Source of the DNA: Verrucomicrobiota bacterium
Lineage (GTDB): Bacteria; Bacteroidota; Bacteroidia; Chitinophagales; UBA8649
Direction: 5' to 3'
Length of the DNA stretch: 34,481 nucleotides
Assembly: GCA_017853115.1 (NCBI GenBank)
Contig: JAFMKE010000010.1
Coordinates: 1 to 34,481, forward strand
The notes below the pieces were generated by a model. The model saw only the letters and a list, made by a program, of their open reading frames with translations. It had not been told where the DNA came from and did not search any database. Positions 8,184-14,722 of the stretch are shown piece by piece (position 1 is the first letter of the stretch; each line of letters opens with the position of its first letter). The translations under genes were made by a program, and so were the position numbers.

Positions 8184-9137
8184 ATGATTTCCAGAAGGAT
8201 ACTCCGTATTAAGGTGATGCAGGTGCTTTTTACCTATGAGTTAAGTGAAAAAGAAGATAGCGGTGGTTTGGAAAAAATGCTCATGTCGCGAATTGACAAA
8301 ACTAAGGAATTGTACTACGTTTATCTCCAGTACCTTATCGAGGTTTGTCAATACGTCTTGGTAGATGCCGCTCGCCGGGAAAACAAATATATTAAGGATC
8401 AAGAGGACTTAAATATCAATACGCAGCTTGCTTCGAATTCATGTATTTCTGCTATTCAACAAAGCGAAGCATACAAGTTCATTTTAAAAAAATATAGCTT
8501 ATCTCATCATATAGATAACAAATTGGTTCGCGACTTATTTAATACATTGGAGGCTAGTCGGAAGTATGTTAATTATTGTGAAATCGCTAAGCCTACAAAA
8601 GGTGATGAAGTTGAGATTTTACGTTACATCGCAAAGAAGATTATCGGTACAAGCGCCGATTTGGATGAGTATTTAGCAGAGCGTTTTATGAACCTCGAAG
8701 ATGATCATTTCATCAGTTTACACACCTTGCAGAAAAAGCTTAAGGATTTTGTTGAATTAGACAAGGAAACCTTTGTCGAAGATTTCTTAAATAACCTTGA
8801 ACAAGATGATGAAATAAACTTCTCTAAAGAATTGATTAATAATTATTTAAGTAACAGAGAAACTTTGGAGAAAATCATTGAGCCTCGTCTGAAAAACTGG
8901 GACATGGATCGAGTGGCTTTAATGGATATAATTCTTATCAAACTCGCTATTGTGGAGTTTTTATACTTCCCTTATATACCGCTGAAAGTTAGTATGAATG
9001 AGTATATTGATATCAGTAAGGAATATAGTACAGAGAAGAGTAAAGATTTTATAAATGGTATTCTTGATAAAACCATGAAAGGTTTGAATGATAACGGAAA
9101 AATTAAAAAATTAGGAAGAGGATTAATAAACAATTAA
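8184..9137 (+). CDS. nusB: Transcription antitermination factor NusB (long form)
   Basis: NusB binds boxA RNA with NusE (S10) in rRNA antitermination. The NusB fold is recognisable at both ends: MISRRILRIKVMQVLFTYE at the N-terminus, and, at residues 220-300, RLKNWDMDRVALMDIILIKLAIVEFLYFP followed by INGILDKTMKGL. At 317 residues it is about twice the length of E. coli NusB, with a largely helical insert in the middle (about 40-215). Long NusB forms are usual in Bacteroidota. The ATG abuts the stop codon of the dehydrogenase gene (TAGATG), so the two are almost certainly translated from one mRNA. Confidence 0.88.
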   Translation: MISRRILRIKVMQVLFTYELSEKEDSGGLEKMLMSRIDKTKELYYVYLQYLIEVCQYVLVDAARRENKYIKDQEDLNINTQLASNSCISAIQQSEAYKFILKKYSLSHHIDNKLVRDLFNTLEASRKYVNYCEIAKPTKGDEVEILRYIAKKIIGTSADLDEYLAERFMNLEDDHFISLHTLQKKLKDFVELDKETFVEDFLNNLEQDDEINFSKELINNYLSNRETLEKIIEPRLKNWDMDRVALMDIILIKLAIVEFLYFPYIPLKVSMNEYIDISKEYSTEKSKDFINGILDKTMKGLNDNGKIKKLGRGLINN

Positions 9138-9145
9138 TAAATTTG
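9138..9145 (+). promoter_or_regulatory. Candidate -7 box for the DUF1573-yajC genes
   Basis: TAAATTTG fits TAnnTTTG perfectly and begins at the base right after the nusB stop codon, giving a leader of about 20 nt before the lipoprotein ATG. There is no convincing -33 element and the area is very AT-rich, so a chance match is possible. Confidence 0.4.
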
Positions 9146-9171
9146 TAGCGAAAATTAAAATTAAAGCAATT

Positions 9172-9660
9172 ATGAAAAAGTATTTATTTGTATCGACTTT
9201 GGCTTTAGCCACATTTATGTTTTCTTGTAACTCGGAATCATCTGCAGAGGAAGTAGGTACTGAGCAGACTACAGAAACAACTGTTGTTGAACCTTCAACA
9301 GTTACTGAACCTACGGTGGAAACAGCAGTGGCAACAGCTACTACGATTTTAACCGTTGATCGTATGGAGCACGATTTTGGAAAAATTCCTGATACTGCCC
9401 CAGTAGAAACTTCTTTTGTTATTACAAATGATGGTGATGAACCCTTGTTAATAACTAATGCGCAAGGTTCATGCGGTTGTACAGTTCCTGAGTATCCAAA
9501 AGATCCAATTCCTCCAGGAGAAAGTAGAGACATGAAGGTTTCTTTTAATCCAACAGGAAAAGAAGGTGTAAATAATAAAACGGTAACCATTACGGCAAAT
9601 ACTGAGCCTGCAACAACCATCATCTATGTAAAGAGTGATGTACAAAAAACAGCTCAGTAA
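9172..9660 (+). CDS. DUF1573-domain lipoprotein
   Basis: A 162-residue lipoprotein. The N-terminus is a lipoprotein signal with Cys19 as the likely lipidation site (MFSC), followed by a Ser/Glu-rich then Thr/Val-rich linker to about residue 58. The remaining 100 residues form a DUF1573 domain, an Ig-like beta-sandwich: MEHDFGKIPDTAPVETSFVI, then GSCGCTVPEYPKDPIPPGES and VSFNPTGKEGVNNKTVTI. The GSCGCT motif is the hallmark of this family. It probably sits in the outer membrane or periplasm. Function is not established; its place between nusB and yajC is, from memory, common in Bacteroidota. yajC starts 2 bp after its stop. Confidence 0.88.
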   Translation: MKKYLFVSTLALATFMFSCNSESSAEEVGTEQTTETTVVEPSTVTEPTVETAVATATTILTVDRMEHDFGKIPDTAPVETSFVITNDGDEPLLITNAQGSCGCTVPEYPKDPIPPGESRDMKVSFNPTGKEGVNNKTVTITANTEPATTIIYVKSDVQKTAQ

Positions 9661-9662
9661 AG

Positions 9663-9986
9663 ATGTTCGCAATTCTTCTACAAGCAGGTCAAAAAGGTGG
9701 GTTCTTCGCAGATCCAATGAATATGATATTGATCTCTGCCGCCATGTTCGTTTTATATTTCTTTATGCTTCGGCCAAATCAAAAACGAGCTAAAGAGGCT
9801 GAATCATTTATGGAGAGTTTGGAGAAAGGAGCCAAAATAGTTACCAATTCTGGTCTTCATGGTAAAGTTCAGCGTATTAATGATGGAACAATCGATATGG
9901 AAATTGCCAAAAATACAATAGTGAAAATAGAAAAAAATGCGATCTCTATTGAACTTAGTAAAAAACTGAATGAATCTGCTGAATAG
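9663..9986 (+). CDS. yajC: Sec translocon accessory subunit YajC
   Basis: A small inner-membrane protein that associates with SecDF and SecYEG. It has 107 residues with one N-terminal membrane helix (about 18-37, MILISAAMFVLYFFMLRP), followed by the family's typical basic stretch NQKRAKEAESFMESL and the conserved core GAKIVTNSGLHGKVQRI. The ATG lies 2 bp after the DUF1573 stop, so the two are co-transcribed, and a strong terminator follows 25 bp after its stop. In many relatives a YbbR-domain gene stands between yajC and coaE; it is absent here. Confidence 0.93.
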   Translation: MFAILLQAGQKGGFFADPMNMILISAAMFVLYFFMLRPNQKRAKEAESFMESLEKGAKIVTNSGLHGKVQRINDGTIDMEIAKNTIVKIEKNAISIELSKKLNESAE

Positions 9987-10010
9987 AAGATCCTATTTTG
10001 AATGAATAGA

Positions 10011-10037
10011 AGCCTCCAATCATTTGGGGGCTTTTTT
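10011..10037 (+). terminator. Rho-independent terminator after yajC
   Basis: AGCCTCCA-atcatt-TGGGGGCT forms an 8-bp stem (one G-T pair) with a 6-nt loop, directly followed by a run of six T. It ends the leucine dehydrogenase-nusB-DUF1573-yajC transcript. Confidence 0.85.
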
Positions 10038-10042
10038 ATTGG

Positions 10043-10062
10043 TTATCCACATTTTTTCCACA
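10043..10062 (+). other. Two tandem DnaA-box-like sites
   Basis: TTATCCACA (10043-10051) is the exact consensus DnaA box, and TTTTCCACA (10054-10062) fits the relaxed form TTWTNCACA in the same orientation, 2 bp later. They lie between the yajC terminator and AT-rich DNA before coaE. They could be a DnaA-binding regulatory or titration site. A full origin is not supported by the short gap or the gene orientations. Confidence 0.45.
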
Positions 10063-10068
10063 AAATAT

Positions 10069-10137
10069 TTCTTATTTCAATAAGAAGTCTTTAATATTGA
10101 ACTCGCAATAAAAAGGAATAAATAGTTTTTATTCCTT
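10069..10137. repeat. Two perfect inverted repeats upstream of coaE
   Basis: TTCTTATT-tc-AATAAGAA (10069-10086) is an 8-bp perfect inverted repeat. AAGGAATAAA-tagtt-TTTATTCCTT (10113-10137) is a 10-bp perfect inverted repeat with a 5-bp spacer. Both are AT-rich. The second ends a few bases before coaE and touches a possible -7 box (TAACTTTA, 10137-10144), so it could be an operator or an mRNA hairpin. Confidence 0.5.
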
Positions 10138-10150
10138 AACTTTAATAAGC

Positions 10151-10747
10151 ATGATGAAAGTCGGAATAACAGGAGGAATAGGCAGCGGCAAAACACATGT
10201 ATGTCGTTTGTTTGAGCAGTTAGGTGTTCCGGTATATAATGCTGATGAAAGAGCAAAATACCTAATGAATTCAGATGCTGAGGTGAAGAGTTTGTTAATC
10301 GATGCTTTCGGCGAAGAAGTTTTTTCAAATGGGCAACTGAATAAAGAGTTTTTAGCCCAACTTGTATTTAATCAACCCGATCAGTTAAAGAAACTAAATG
10401 CCATTGTTCATCCAGCTGTCGCAAGAGACGCTGAAGCATGGCATGAGAAACACAGTAATTATCCATACACGATTAAAGAAGCCGCACTCTTATTTGAAAC
10501 AGGTAGCTACAAGGATTTAGACAAAACCATTTTGGTACACGCTGATGAAAACGAACGTATTCTGCGTGTTATGCAGCGGGATCATGTGAGTAAGGAAAAA
10601 GTTGAAGCACGAATTAAAAATCAATGGCCTGATATTGACAAAATGACTAAGGCTGATTTTATCATAAATAATGATGGTAATAGTGAGGTGTTTAAATTAG
10701 TTGAGCGTATACACGCCTATTTTAACACCGTTGGTCAACTTCAATAA
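10151..10747 (+). CDS. coaE: Dephospho-CoA kinase CoaE
   Basis: Catalyses the last step of coenzyme A synthesis, phosphorylation of dephospho-CoA at the ribose 3'-OH, in the cytoplasm. The 198-residue length is normal. The P-loop is GITGGIGSGKTHVCRLF, followed by the family signature GVPVYNADERAK. KEAALLFETGSYKDLD and RVMQRDHVSKEKVEARI are the expected nucleotide-lid segments, and ADFIINNDG is typical near the C-terminus. Two ATG codons open the gene (MMKVGITGG); the second, at 10154, would serve as well. It follows the yajC terminator after an unusual 113-bp gap and is convergent with bioA. Confidence 0.95.
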   Translation: MMKVGITGGIGSGKTHVCRLFEQLGVPVYNADERAKYLMNSDAEVKSLLIDAFGEEVFSNGQLNKEFLAQLVFNQPDQLKKLNAIVHPAVARDAEAWHEKHSNYPYTIKEAALLFETGSYKDLDKTILVHADENERILRVMQRDHVSKEKVEARIKNQWPDIDKMTKADFIINNDGNSEVFKLVERIHAYFNTVGQLQ

Positions 10748-10779
10748 CGGCTTTAATCCAATCAGAAGCACGTAATCCT

Positions 10780-12069
10780 TTACTTTAGGAGTAAATACTC
10801 ATTTATAGTCTGGTAAACCTGTTGTAACTGATTGTCACTGATACAATAAGGCGGCAGTAGATAAATTGTATTGCCTAATGGTCGGAGTAGGATTCCTTTC
10901 TCAAGGAAAAAAGTATTAATCTCATCACGAACTGCATTACCATATCCAGTGATTACATCACTTTTCACATCTAAAGCCAATAAGGTGCCTTTAACACGCA
11001 CATTTTCAACTTTGGGGTTATTTACTAAACCTAAAGCATAGGTATTATGATTGTTATGAATCTCTCGAATCCTATCTTGTACTTCATGGCTTTCTAATAA
11101 ATCTAGGCTTGCATTCGCAGCGGCACAAGAAATGGGATTCGCTGTAAAACTATGTCCATGAAAGAAGGTTTTGCTCATAAAATGATCAGACAAAAAAGCA
11201 TCATAAATCTCGGCAGAACAAGAAGTAGCCCCCATCGCCATAACCCCTCCACTCAATCCTTTTGACAAGCAAATAATATCAGGTTTTACCTCGCAATAAT
11301 TACTAGCAAACATCTGTCCCGTTCTGCAAAAGCCCGTCATAACCTCATCTGCAATGCACAGTACATTATGCTCTTTACATATTTCCAACAGCTTATCTAA
11401 AACTTTTTCGCTATACATGAGCATACCTCCTGCACCTTGAACTAATGGCTCATAAATCATAGCCGCAACATCCTCTCTACTTACTAATTCGATTAACTGT
11501 TTTCTACAAAGCTCTTCATCTTTAGCGGGACTTTCAATAAATTCAACATCAAATAAAAAAGGGAAAAAAGGTTCAGTAAAAGCACTTCGACTTCCCACTG
11601 ACATGGCACCAAAGGTGTCTCCATGGTAACTATCCTTAAATGCTATAACTTTTGTTTTCTTCTTACCTATGTTTTGCCAATACTGAAAAGCCATTTTCAA
11701 TCCAACTTCTACGGCTGTAGATCCATTATCGGAATAAAATATACGTGATTGATTATCGGGTAAGTAGTTAATCAAACGTTCAGCAAGGCGGACGGCAGGC
11801 TCATGGGTGAATCCCGCAAAAATGACGTGCTCTAAACTCGCAGCTTGTTCAGTAATTTTTTCTGTAATATATGGATGCGAATGGCCGTGCAGGCATGTCC
11901 ACCAGCTAGAAATTACATCCATATATCTATTTCCGTATTCGTCAATCAAATACATACCATCCCCTTTAACAACACCGATAGGTGCAGGGCTGAGTTGCAT
12001 TTGCGTAAATGGATGCCATACTACAGCCTGACTCCGTGCTGATAAAGATTTATTAATGCTTTCCTCCAT
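10780..12069 (-). CDS. bioA: Adenosylmethionine-8-amino-7-oxononanoate aminotransferase BioA
   Basis: PLP enzyme of biotin synthesis that converts 7-keto-8-aminopelargonate to 7,8-diaminopelargonate using S-adenosylmethionine as amino donor. It has 429 residues, the normal length. BioA is separated from other class III aminotransferases by VWHPFTQMQ near the N-terminus and by SSWWTCLHGHSHP. Other motifs: SDNGSTAVEVGLKMA (PLP phosphate site), DEVMTGFCRTG (PLP Asp), and the Schiff-base lysine K270 in CLSKGLSGG. No other bio gene is in the window. It lies 35 bp downstream of the aldehyde dehydrogenase gene on the same strand and is likely co-transcribed with it, an odd pairing. Confidence 0.93.
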   Translation of the reverse strand: MEESINKSLSARSQAVVWHPFTQMQLSPAPIGVVKGDGMYLIDEYGNRYMDVISSWWTCLHGHSHPYITEKITEQAASLEHVIFAGFTHEPAVRLAERLINYLPDNQSRIFYSDNGSTAVEVGLKMAFQYWQNIGKKKTKVIAFKDSYHGDTFGAMSVGSRSAFTEPFFPFLFDVEFIESPAKDEELCRKQLIELVSREDVAAMIYEPLVQGAGGMLMYSEKVLDKLLEICKEHNVLCIADEVMTGFCRTGQMFASNYCEVKPDIICLSKGLSGGVMAMGATSCSAEIYDAFLSDHFMSKTFFHGHSFTANPISCAAANASLDLLESHEVQDRIREIHNNHNTYALGLVNNPKVENVRVKGTLLALDVKSDVITGYGNAVRDEINTFFLEKGILLRPLGNTIYLLPPYCISDNQLQQVYQTINEYLLLK

Positions 12070-12104
12070 GAACCTTAAACTCTCAACAATTAACCCTTAA
12101 AACT

Positions 12105-13556
12105 TCAATATTTAATGCAAACATTTTTGGGTTCTGTAAAAAAACGAAGTGCTTCAAAGCCTCCTTCACGCCCTACTCCACTACTCTTTACTCCACCAAA
12201 TGGCGTTCGCAAATCCCTTAACAACCAAGTATTTATCCAAACTATTCCGGCTTCAATTCGCTCCGCAACCCGATGAGCACGATTTAAATCAGAAGTAAAA
12301 ATAGTTGCACTTAAACCATAACTCGTTCCATTAGCCAAGTCTACTACCTCATCTTCAGTTTTAAATCTATTTAATGTGACAACGGGGCCAAAAATTTCAT
12401 CTTTATTCGTGCTGCATTTGGGAGTTAGACCTTCAATAACAGTTGGAGCGATAAAATAACCGTCCGCACATCGTCCTTTGCCCTTAACCGCTTGTCCACC
12501 TATAAGTATTTTTCCTCCTTCATCTTTTGCCCTATCGATGTGATTCAATATTTTTTCAAAATGAGTCTTGGATACTATGGCTCCAATATTTGTATCAGGA
12601 TTTTTGGGATCTCCCAACTTTAATTTAGCGACTGCATCCACAAACTTGTCGCGAAATTCGTTGTACAACTTGTCTTGAATGTAAATGCGTGAGCCACATA
12701 GACATATTTGTCCCTGATTGCTAAAAGCCGCCTTTACACTTGTCTCTACCGCCTTATCTATAGCGGCATCATCAAAAATGATATTTGGATTTTTCCCACC
12801 CAATTCTAAACTTAACTTTTTGAACATGGGCGCCGCAGTGCGCGCGAGATGTTCCCCTGTTTTTGTCCCTCCTGTAAATGAAATAGCTTTCACCTTTGGA
12901 TGTTCGACAATGGCTTGTCCAGCATCTGGTCCCAAACCATGTACAATATTTAAAACGCCTTTAGGCAAGCCTGCCTCTATACAAATCTTGGAAAATAGAT
13001 AGGCCGACATAGGTGTGACCTCACTCGGCTTAGCTACCACACAGTTACCTGCGGCTAAAGCGGGGGCAATTTTCCAAGTGAACAAATACAAAGGGAGATT
13101 CCATGGTGAAATACACCCAACTATGCCAATTGGCCTTCGCAATGTGTAGTTGATAGCCAGATTCTCCATATGGTGTGACTCACTTGCAAAGTGCTCTATT
13201 GCTGTTGCGAAAAAATGAATATTATCATGGGCCCGAGGAATATCAACCAATCTTGCTAAACTTTCTGGTTTGCCATTATCCTTGGACTCTGCAGCTACCA
13301 ACTCATTTTCATATTTTTTTATTCCCGCAGCGATTCTCAACATCACTTCGCTACGAAATTTAATACCAGCATTGGACCAACCAGGGAAGGCTTCCTCAGC
13401 AGCTTTTACGGCTTGCTCGACATCAGCGGTTTTCGATGCCGGAATATATGAATACACCTGTCCTGTTGCAGGTTCTAGATTATCTAGATATTCACCATCA
13501 ATAGGTTTTCGCAATTCGCCATTGATGTAATTACTTAAATACTTTTCGATTTGCAT
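12105..13556 (-). CDS. ALDH8-like aldehyde dehydrogenase (2-aminomuconic semialdehyde dehydrogenase type)
   Basis: NAD-dependent aldehyde dehydrogenase of 483 residues with all core elements: SPWNLPLYL, FTGGTKTGE, catalytic base Glu251 in LELGGKNP and nucleophile Cys285 in NQGQICLC, and EIFGPV. The closest match I recall is the ALDH8 group (2-aminomuconic or 2-hydroxymuconic semialdehyde dehydrogenases), supported by NQGQICLCGSRIYIQ and by INTWLLRDLRTPFGG with its extra arginine. That would place it in the kynurenine route of tryptophan breakdown, but no other gene of that route is in the window, so another aldehyde substrate is possible. A TATCTTTA box ends four bases before the ATG. Confidence 0.85.
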   Translation of the reverse strand: MQIEKYLSNYINGELRKPIDGEYLDNLEPATGQVYSYIPASKTADVEQAVKAAEEAFPGWSNAGIKFRSEVMLRIAAGIKKYENELVAAESKDNGKPESLARLVDIPRAHDNIHFFATAIEHFASESHHMENLAINYTLRRPIGIVGCISPWNLPLYLFTWKIAPALAAGNCVVAKPSEVTPMSAYLFSKICIEAGLPKGVLNIVHGLGPDAGQAIVEHPKVKAISFTGGTKTGEHLARTAAPMFKKLSLELGGKNPNIIFDDAAIDKAVETSVKAAFSNQGQICLCGSRIYIQDKLYNEFRDKFVDAVAKLKLGDPKNPDTNIGAIVSKTHFEKILNHIDRAKDEGGKILIGGQAVKGKGRCADGYFIAPTVIEGLTPKCSTNKDEIFGPVVTLNRFKTEDEVVDLANGTSYGLSATIFTSDLNRAHRVAERIEAGIVWINTWLLRDLRTPFGGVKSSGVGREGGFEALRFFTEPKNVCIKY

Positions 13557-13568
13557 AGCGTAAAGATA
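13557..13568 (-). promoter_or_regulatory. Leaderless-type -7 box abutting the ALDH start
   Basis: Minus-strand TATCTTTA is followed by CGCT and then the ATG. It is one base off TAnnTTTG, and the expected transcript start (about five bases after the box) coincides with the A of ATG. The arrangement matches those at tilS and the HD gene. No clear -33 box. Confidence 0.4.
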
Positions 13569-13608
13569 AGCTTAAAAAGAAACAATCTGGTTCTTGAGAC
13601 ACCGGTAG

Positions 13609-13641
13609 AAAAGCAAAGTCCCCGCCAAATGACAGGGACTT
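13609..13641 (-). terminator. Terminator of the malate dehydrogenase gene
   Basis: AAGTCCC (13616-13622) pairs with GGGACTT (13635-13641) around a 12-nt loop. Read on the minus strand the stem is followed by TTTGCTTTTC. It lies 24 bp past the mdh stop codon. The long loop and broken U-tract make it moderate in strength. Confidence 0.55.
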
Positions 13642-13664
13642 CATACTTTACAAATATGTGCTAA

Positions 13665-14585
13665 TTATAACACACTATTGACATTTTTAACTGCTTCAGC
13701 ACTTTCAGCTAATTTGGCTTTTTCTGCTTCGTTCAAATCAATTTCTATGATTTCCTCAACACCATTCTTGCCTAAAACAACTGGCACGCCAATACACAAA
13801 TCATTTAATCCGTATTCACCTTCCAAATAAACAGAGCAAGGAATCATTTTCTTTTGATCGCAAACAATAGATTGAACCAACGTGGAAACTGCAGCACCAG
13901 GAGCATACCAAGCGCTGGTACCTAACATGCCGGTTAAGGTAGCACCACCAACTTTTGTTGCCTCCATTAATTCATCAATTCGTTCCTCAGTCAAAAACTC
14001 AGAAATAGAAACTCCTCTGTATCGAGCCAAACGAGTTAAAGGGACCATCCCTTTGTCACTGTGGCCTCCGATTACCATACCATCTACATCGCTAGAAGGC
14101 TTATTTAAGGCTTCTGCGATTCTGTATTGAAAACGAGCGCTATCTAATGCTCCACCCATTCCAATCACTCTATTTTTCGGTAATCCTGTGCTCTTCAATG
14201 CCAAGTAAGTCATCGTATCCATTGGATTACTTACCACAACGATAATAGCATCTGGAGAATATTTCAAGATATTTTCAGTAACTGACTTTACAATACCCGC
14301 ATTGATTCCAATCAATTCCTCTCGGCTCATGCCTGGTTTTCTTGGAATTCCAGAGGTAATAACCACCACCTGACTTCCAGCGGTTTTAGAATAATCGTTT
14401 GTTGAGCCAATTATGCGTGTATCAAATCCATTCAGGTTAGCCGTTTGCATCAAATCCATTGCCTTTCCTTCGGCAAAATTTTCTTTGATGTCAAGTAAAA
14501 CAACTTCCGAACAAAAGTTCTTAATGGCAATATATTCAGCACAACTTGCGCCTACATTTCCTGCTCCAATTACTGATACTTTCAT
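13665..14585 (-). CDS. mdh: Malate dehydrogenase (LDH-like type)
   Basis: NAD-dependent interconversion of malate and oxaloacetate in the TCA cycle. It has 306 residues. Seen: Rossmann motif GAGNVGASCAEY, adenine-ribose-binding aspartate in LLDIKE (points to NAD), substrate arginines R82 and R88 in SGIPRKPGMSREEL, VSNPMDTMTYLAL, R151 in GALDSARF, and the catalytic histidine H175 in IGGHSDKGMVP. The arginine in the mobile loop (PRKPGMSR) indicates malate rather than lactate as substrate. It is probably monocistronic, with a TACCTTTG promoter box upstream and a hairpin after the stop, and is divergent from the metallopeptidase gene. Confidence 0.95.
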   Translation of the reverse strand: MKVSVIGAGNVGASCAEYIAIKNFCSEVVLLDIKENFAEGKAMDLMQTANLNGFDTRIIGSTNDYSKTAGSQVVVITSGIPRKPGMSREELIGINAGIVKSVTENILKYSPDAIIVVVSNPMDTMTYLALKSTGLPKNRVIGMGGALDSARFQYRIAEALNKPSSDVDGMVIGGHSDKGMVPLTRLARYRGVSISEFLTEERIDELMEATKVGGATLTGMLGTSAWYAPGAAVSTLVQSIVCDQKKMIPCSVYLEGEYGLNDLCIGVPVVLGKNGVEEIIEIDLNEAEKAKLAESAEAVKNVNSVL

Positions 14586-14626
14586 GATACTTATGTATTA
14601 TTTTTAAGATTGTGAATTAATGCGAA

Positions 14627-14634
14627 CAAAGGTA
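14627..14634 (-). promoter_or_regulatory. -7 box of the mdh promoter
   Basis: Minus-strand TACCTTTG is a perfect TAnnTTTG -7 box, placing the transcript start about 36 nt before the mdh ATG. The -33 region lacks a clear TTTG. Confidence 0.5.
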
Positions 14635-14722
14635 GTTAAAAATGCGTTTATTCTGAAGTAATCCGTTTTTTATAAATAGTCTTTAGAATAGATTATCTTA
14701 GTCGCTCAAACGCATTCAATTC

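Noticed and set aside
9123-9623. 166-residue minus-strand ORF opposite the DUF1573 lipoprotein gene
   Set aside because: It is antisense to a clear lipoprotein with a known domain. Its Val/Ser-rich composition reflects the reverse complement of the Thr/Val-rich linker.
9987-10150. Chromosomal replication origin
   Set aside because: Only two DnaA-box matches in a gap of about 160 bp, no divergence of flanking genes away from it, and no dnaA/dnaN nearby. Kept only as a possible DnaA-binding site.
10779-10795. Terminator hairpin between coaE and bioA (TTTACT-ttagg-AGTAAA)
   Set aside because: Six AT-rich pairs only, no T-tract, and it overlaps the bioA stop codon.
12718-13530. Plus-strand ORFs opposite the aldehyde dehydrogenase (12718..13002, 13175..13363, 13270..13530)
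   Set aside because: They are shadows of a complete, motif-rich enzyme and resemble no family.
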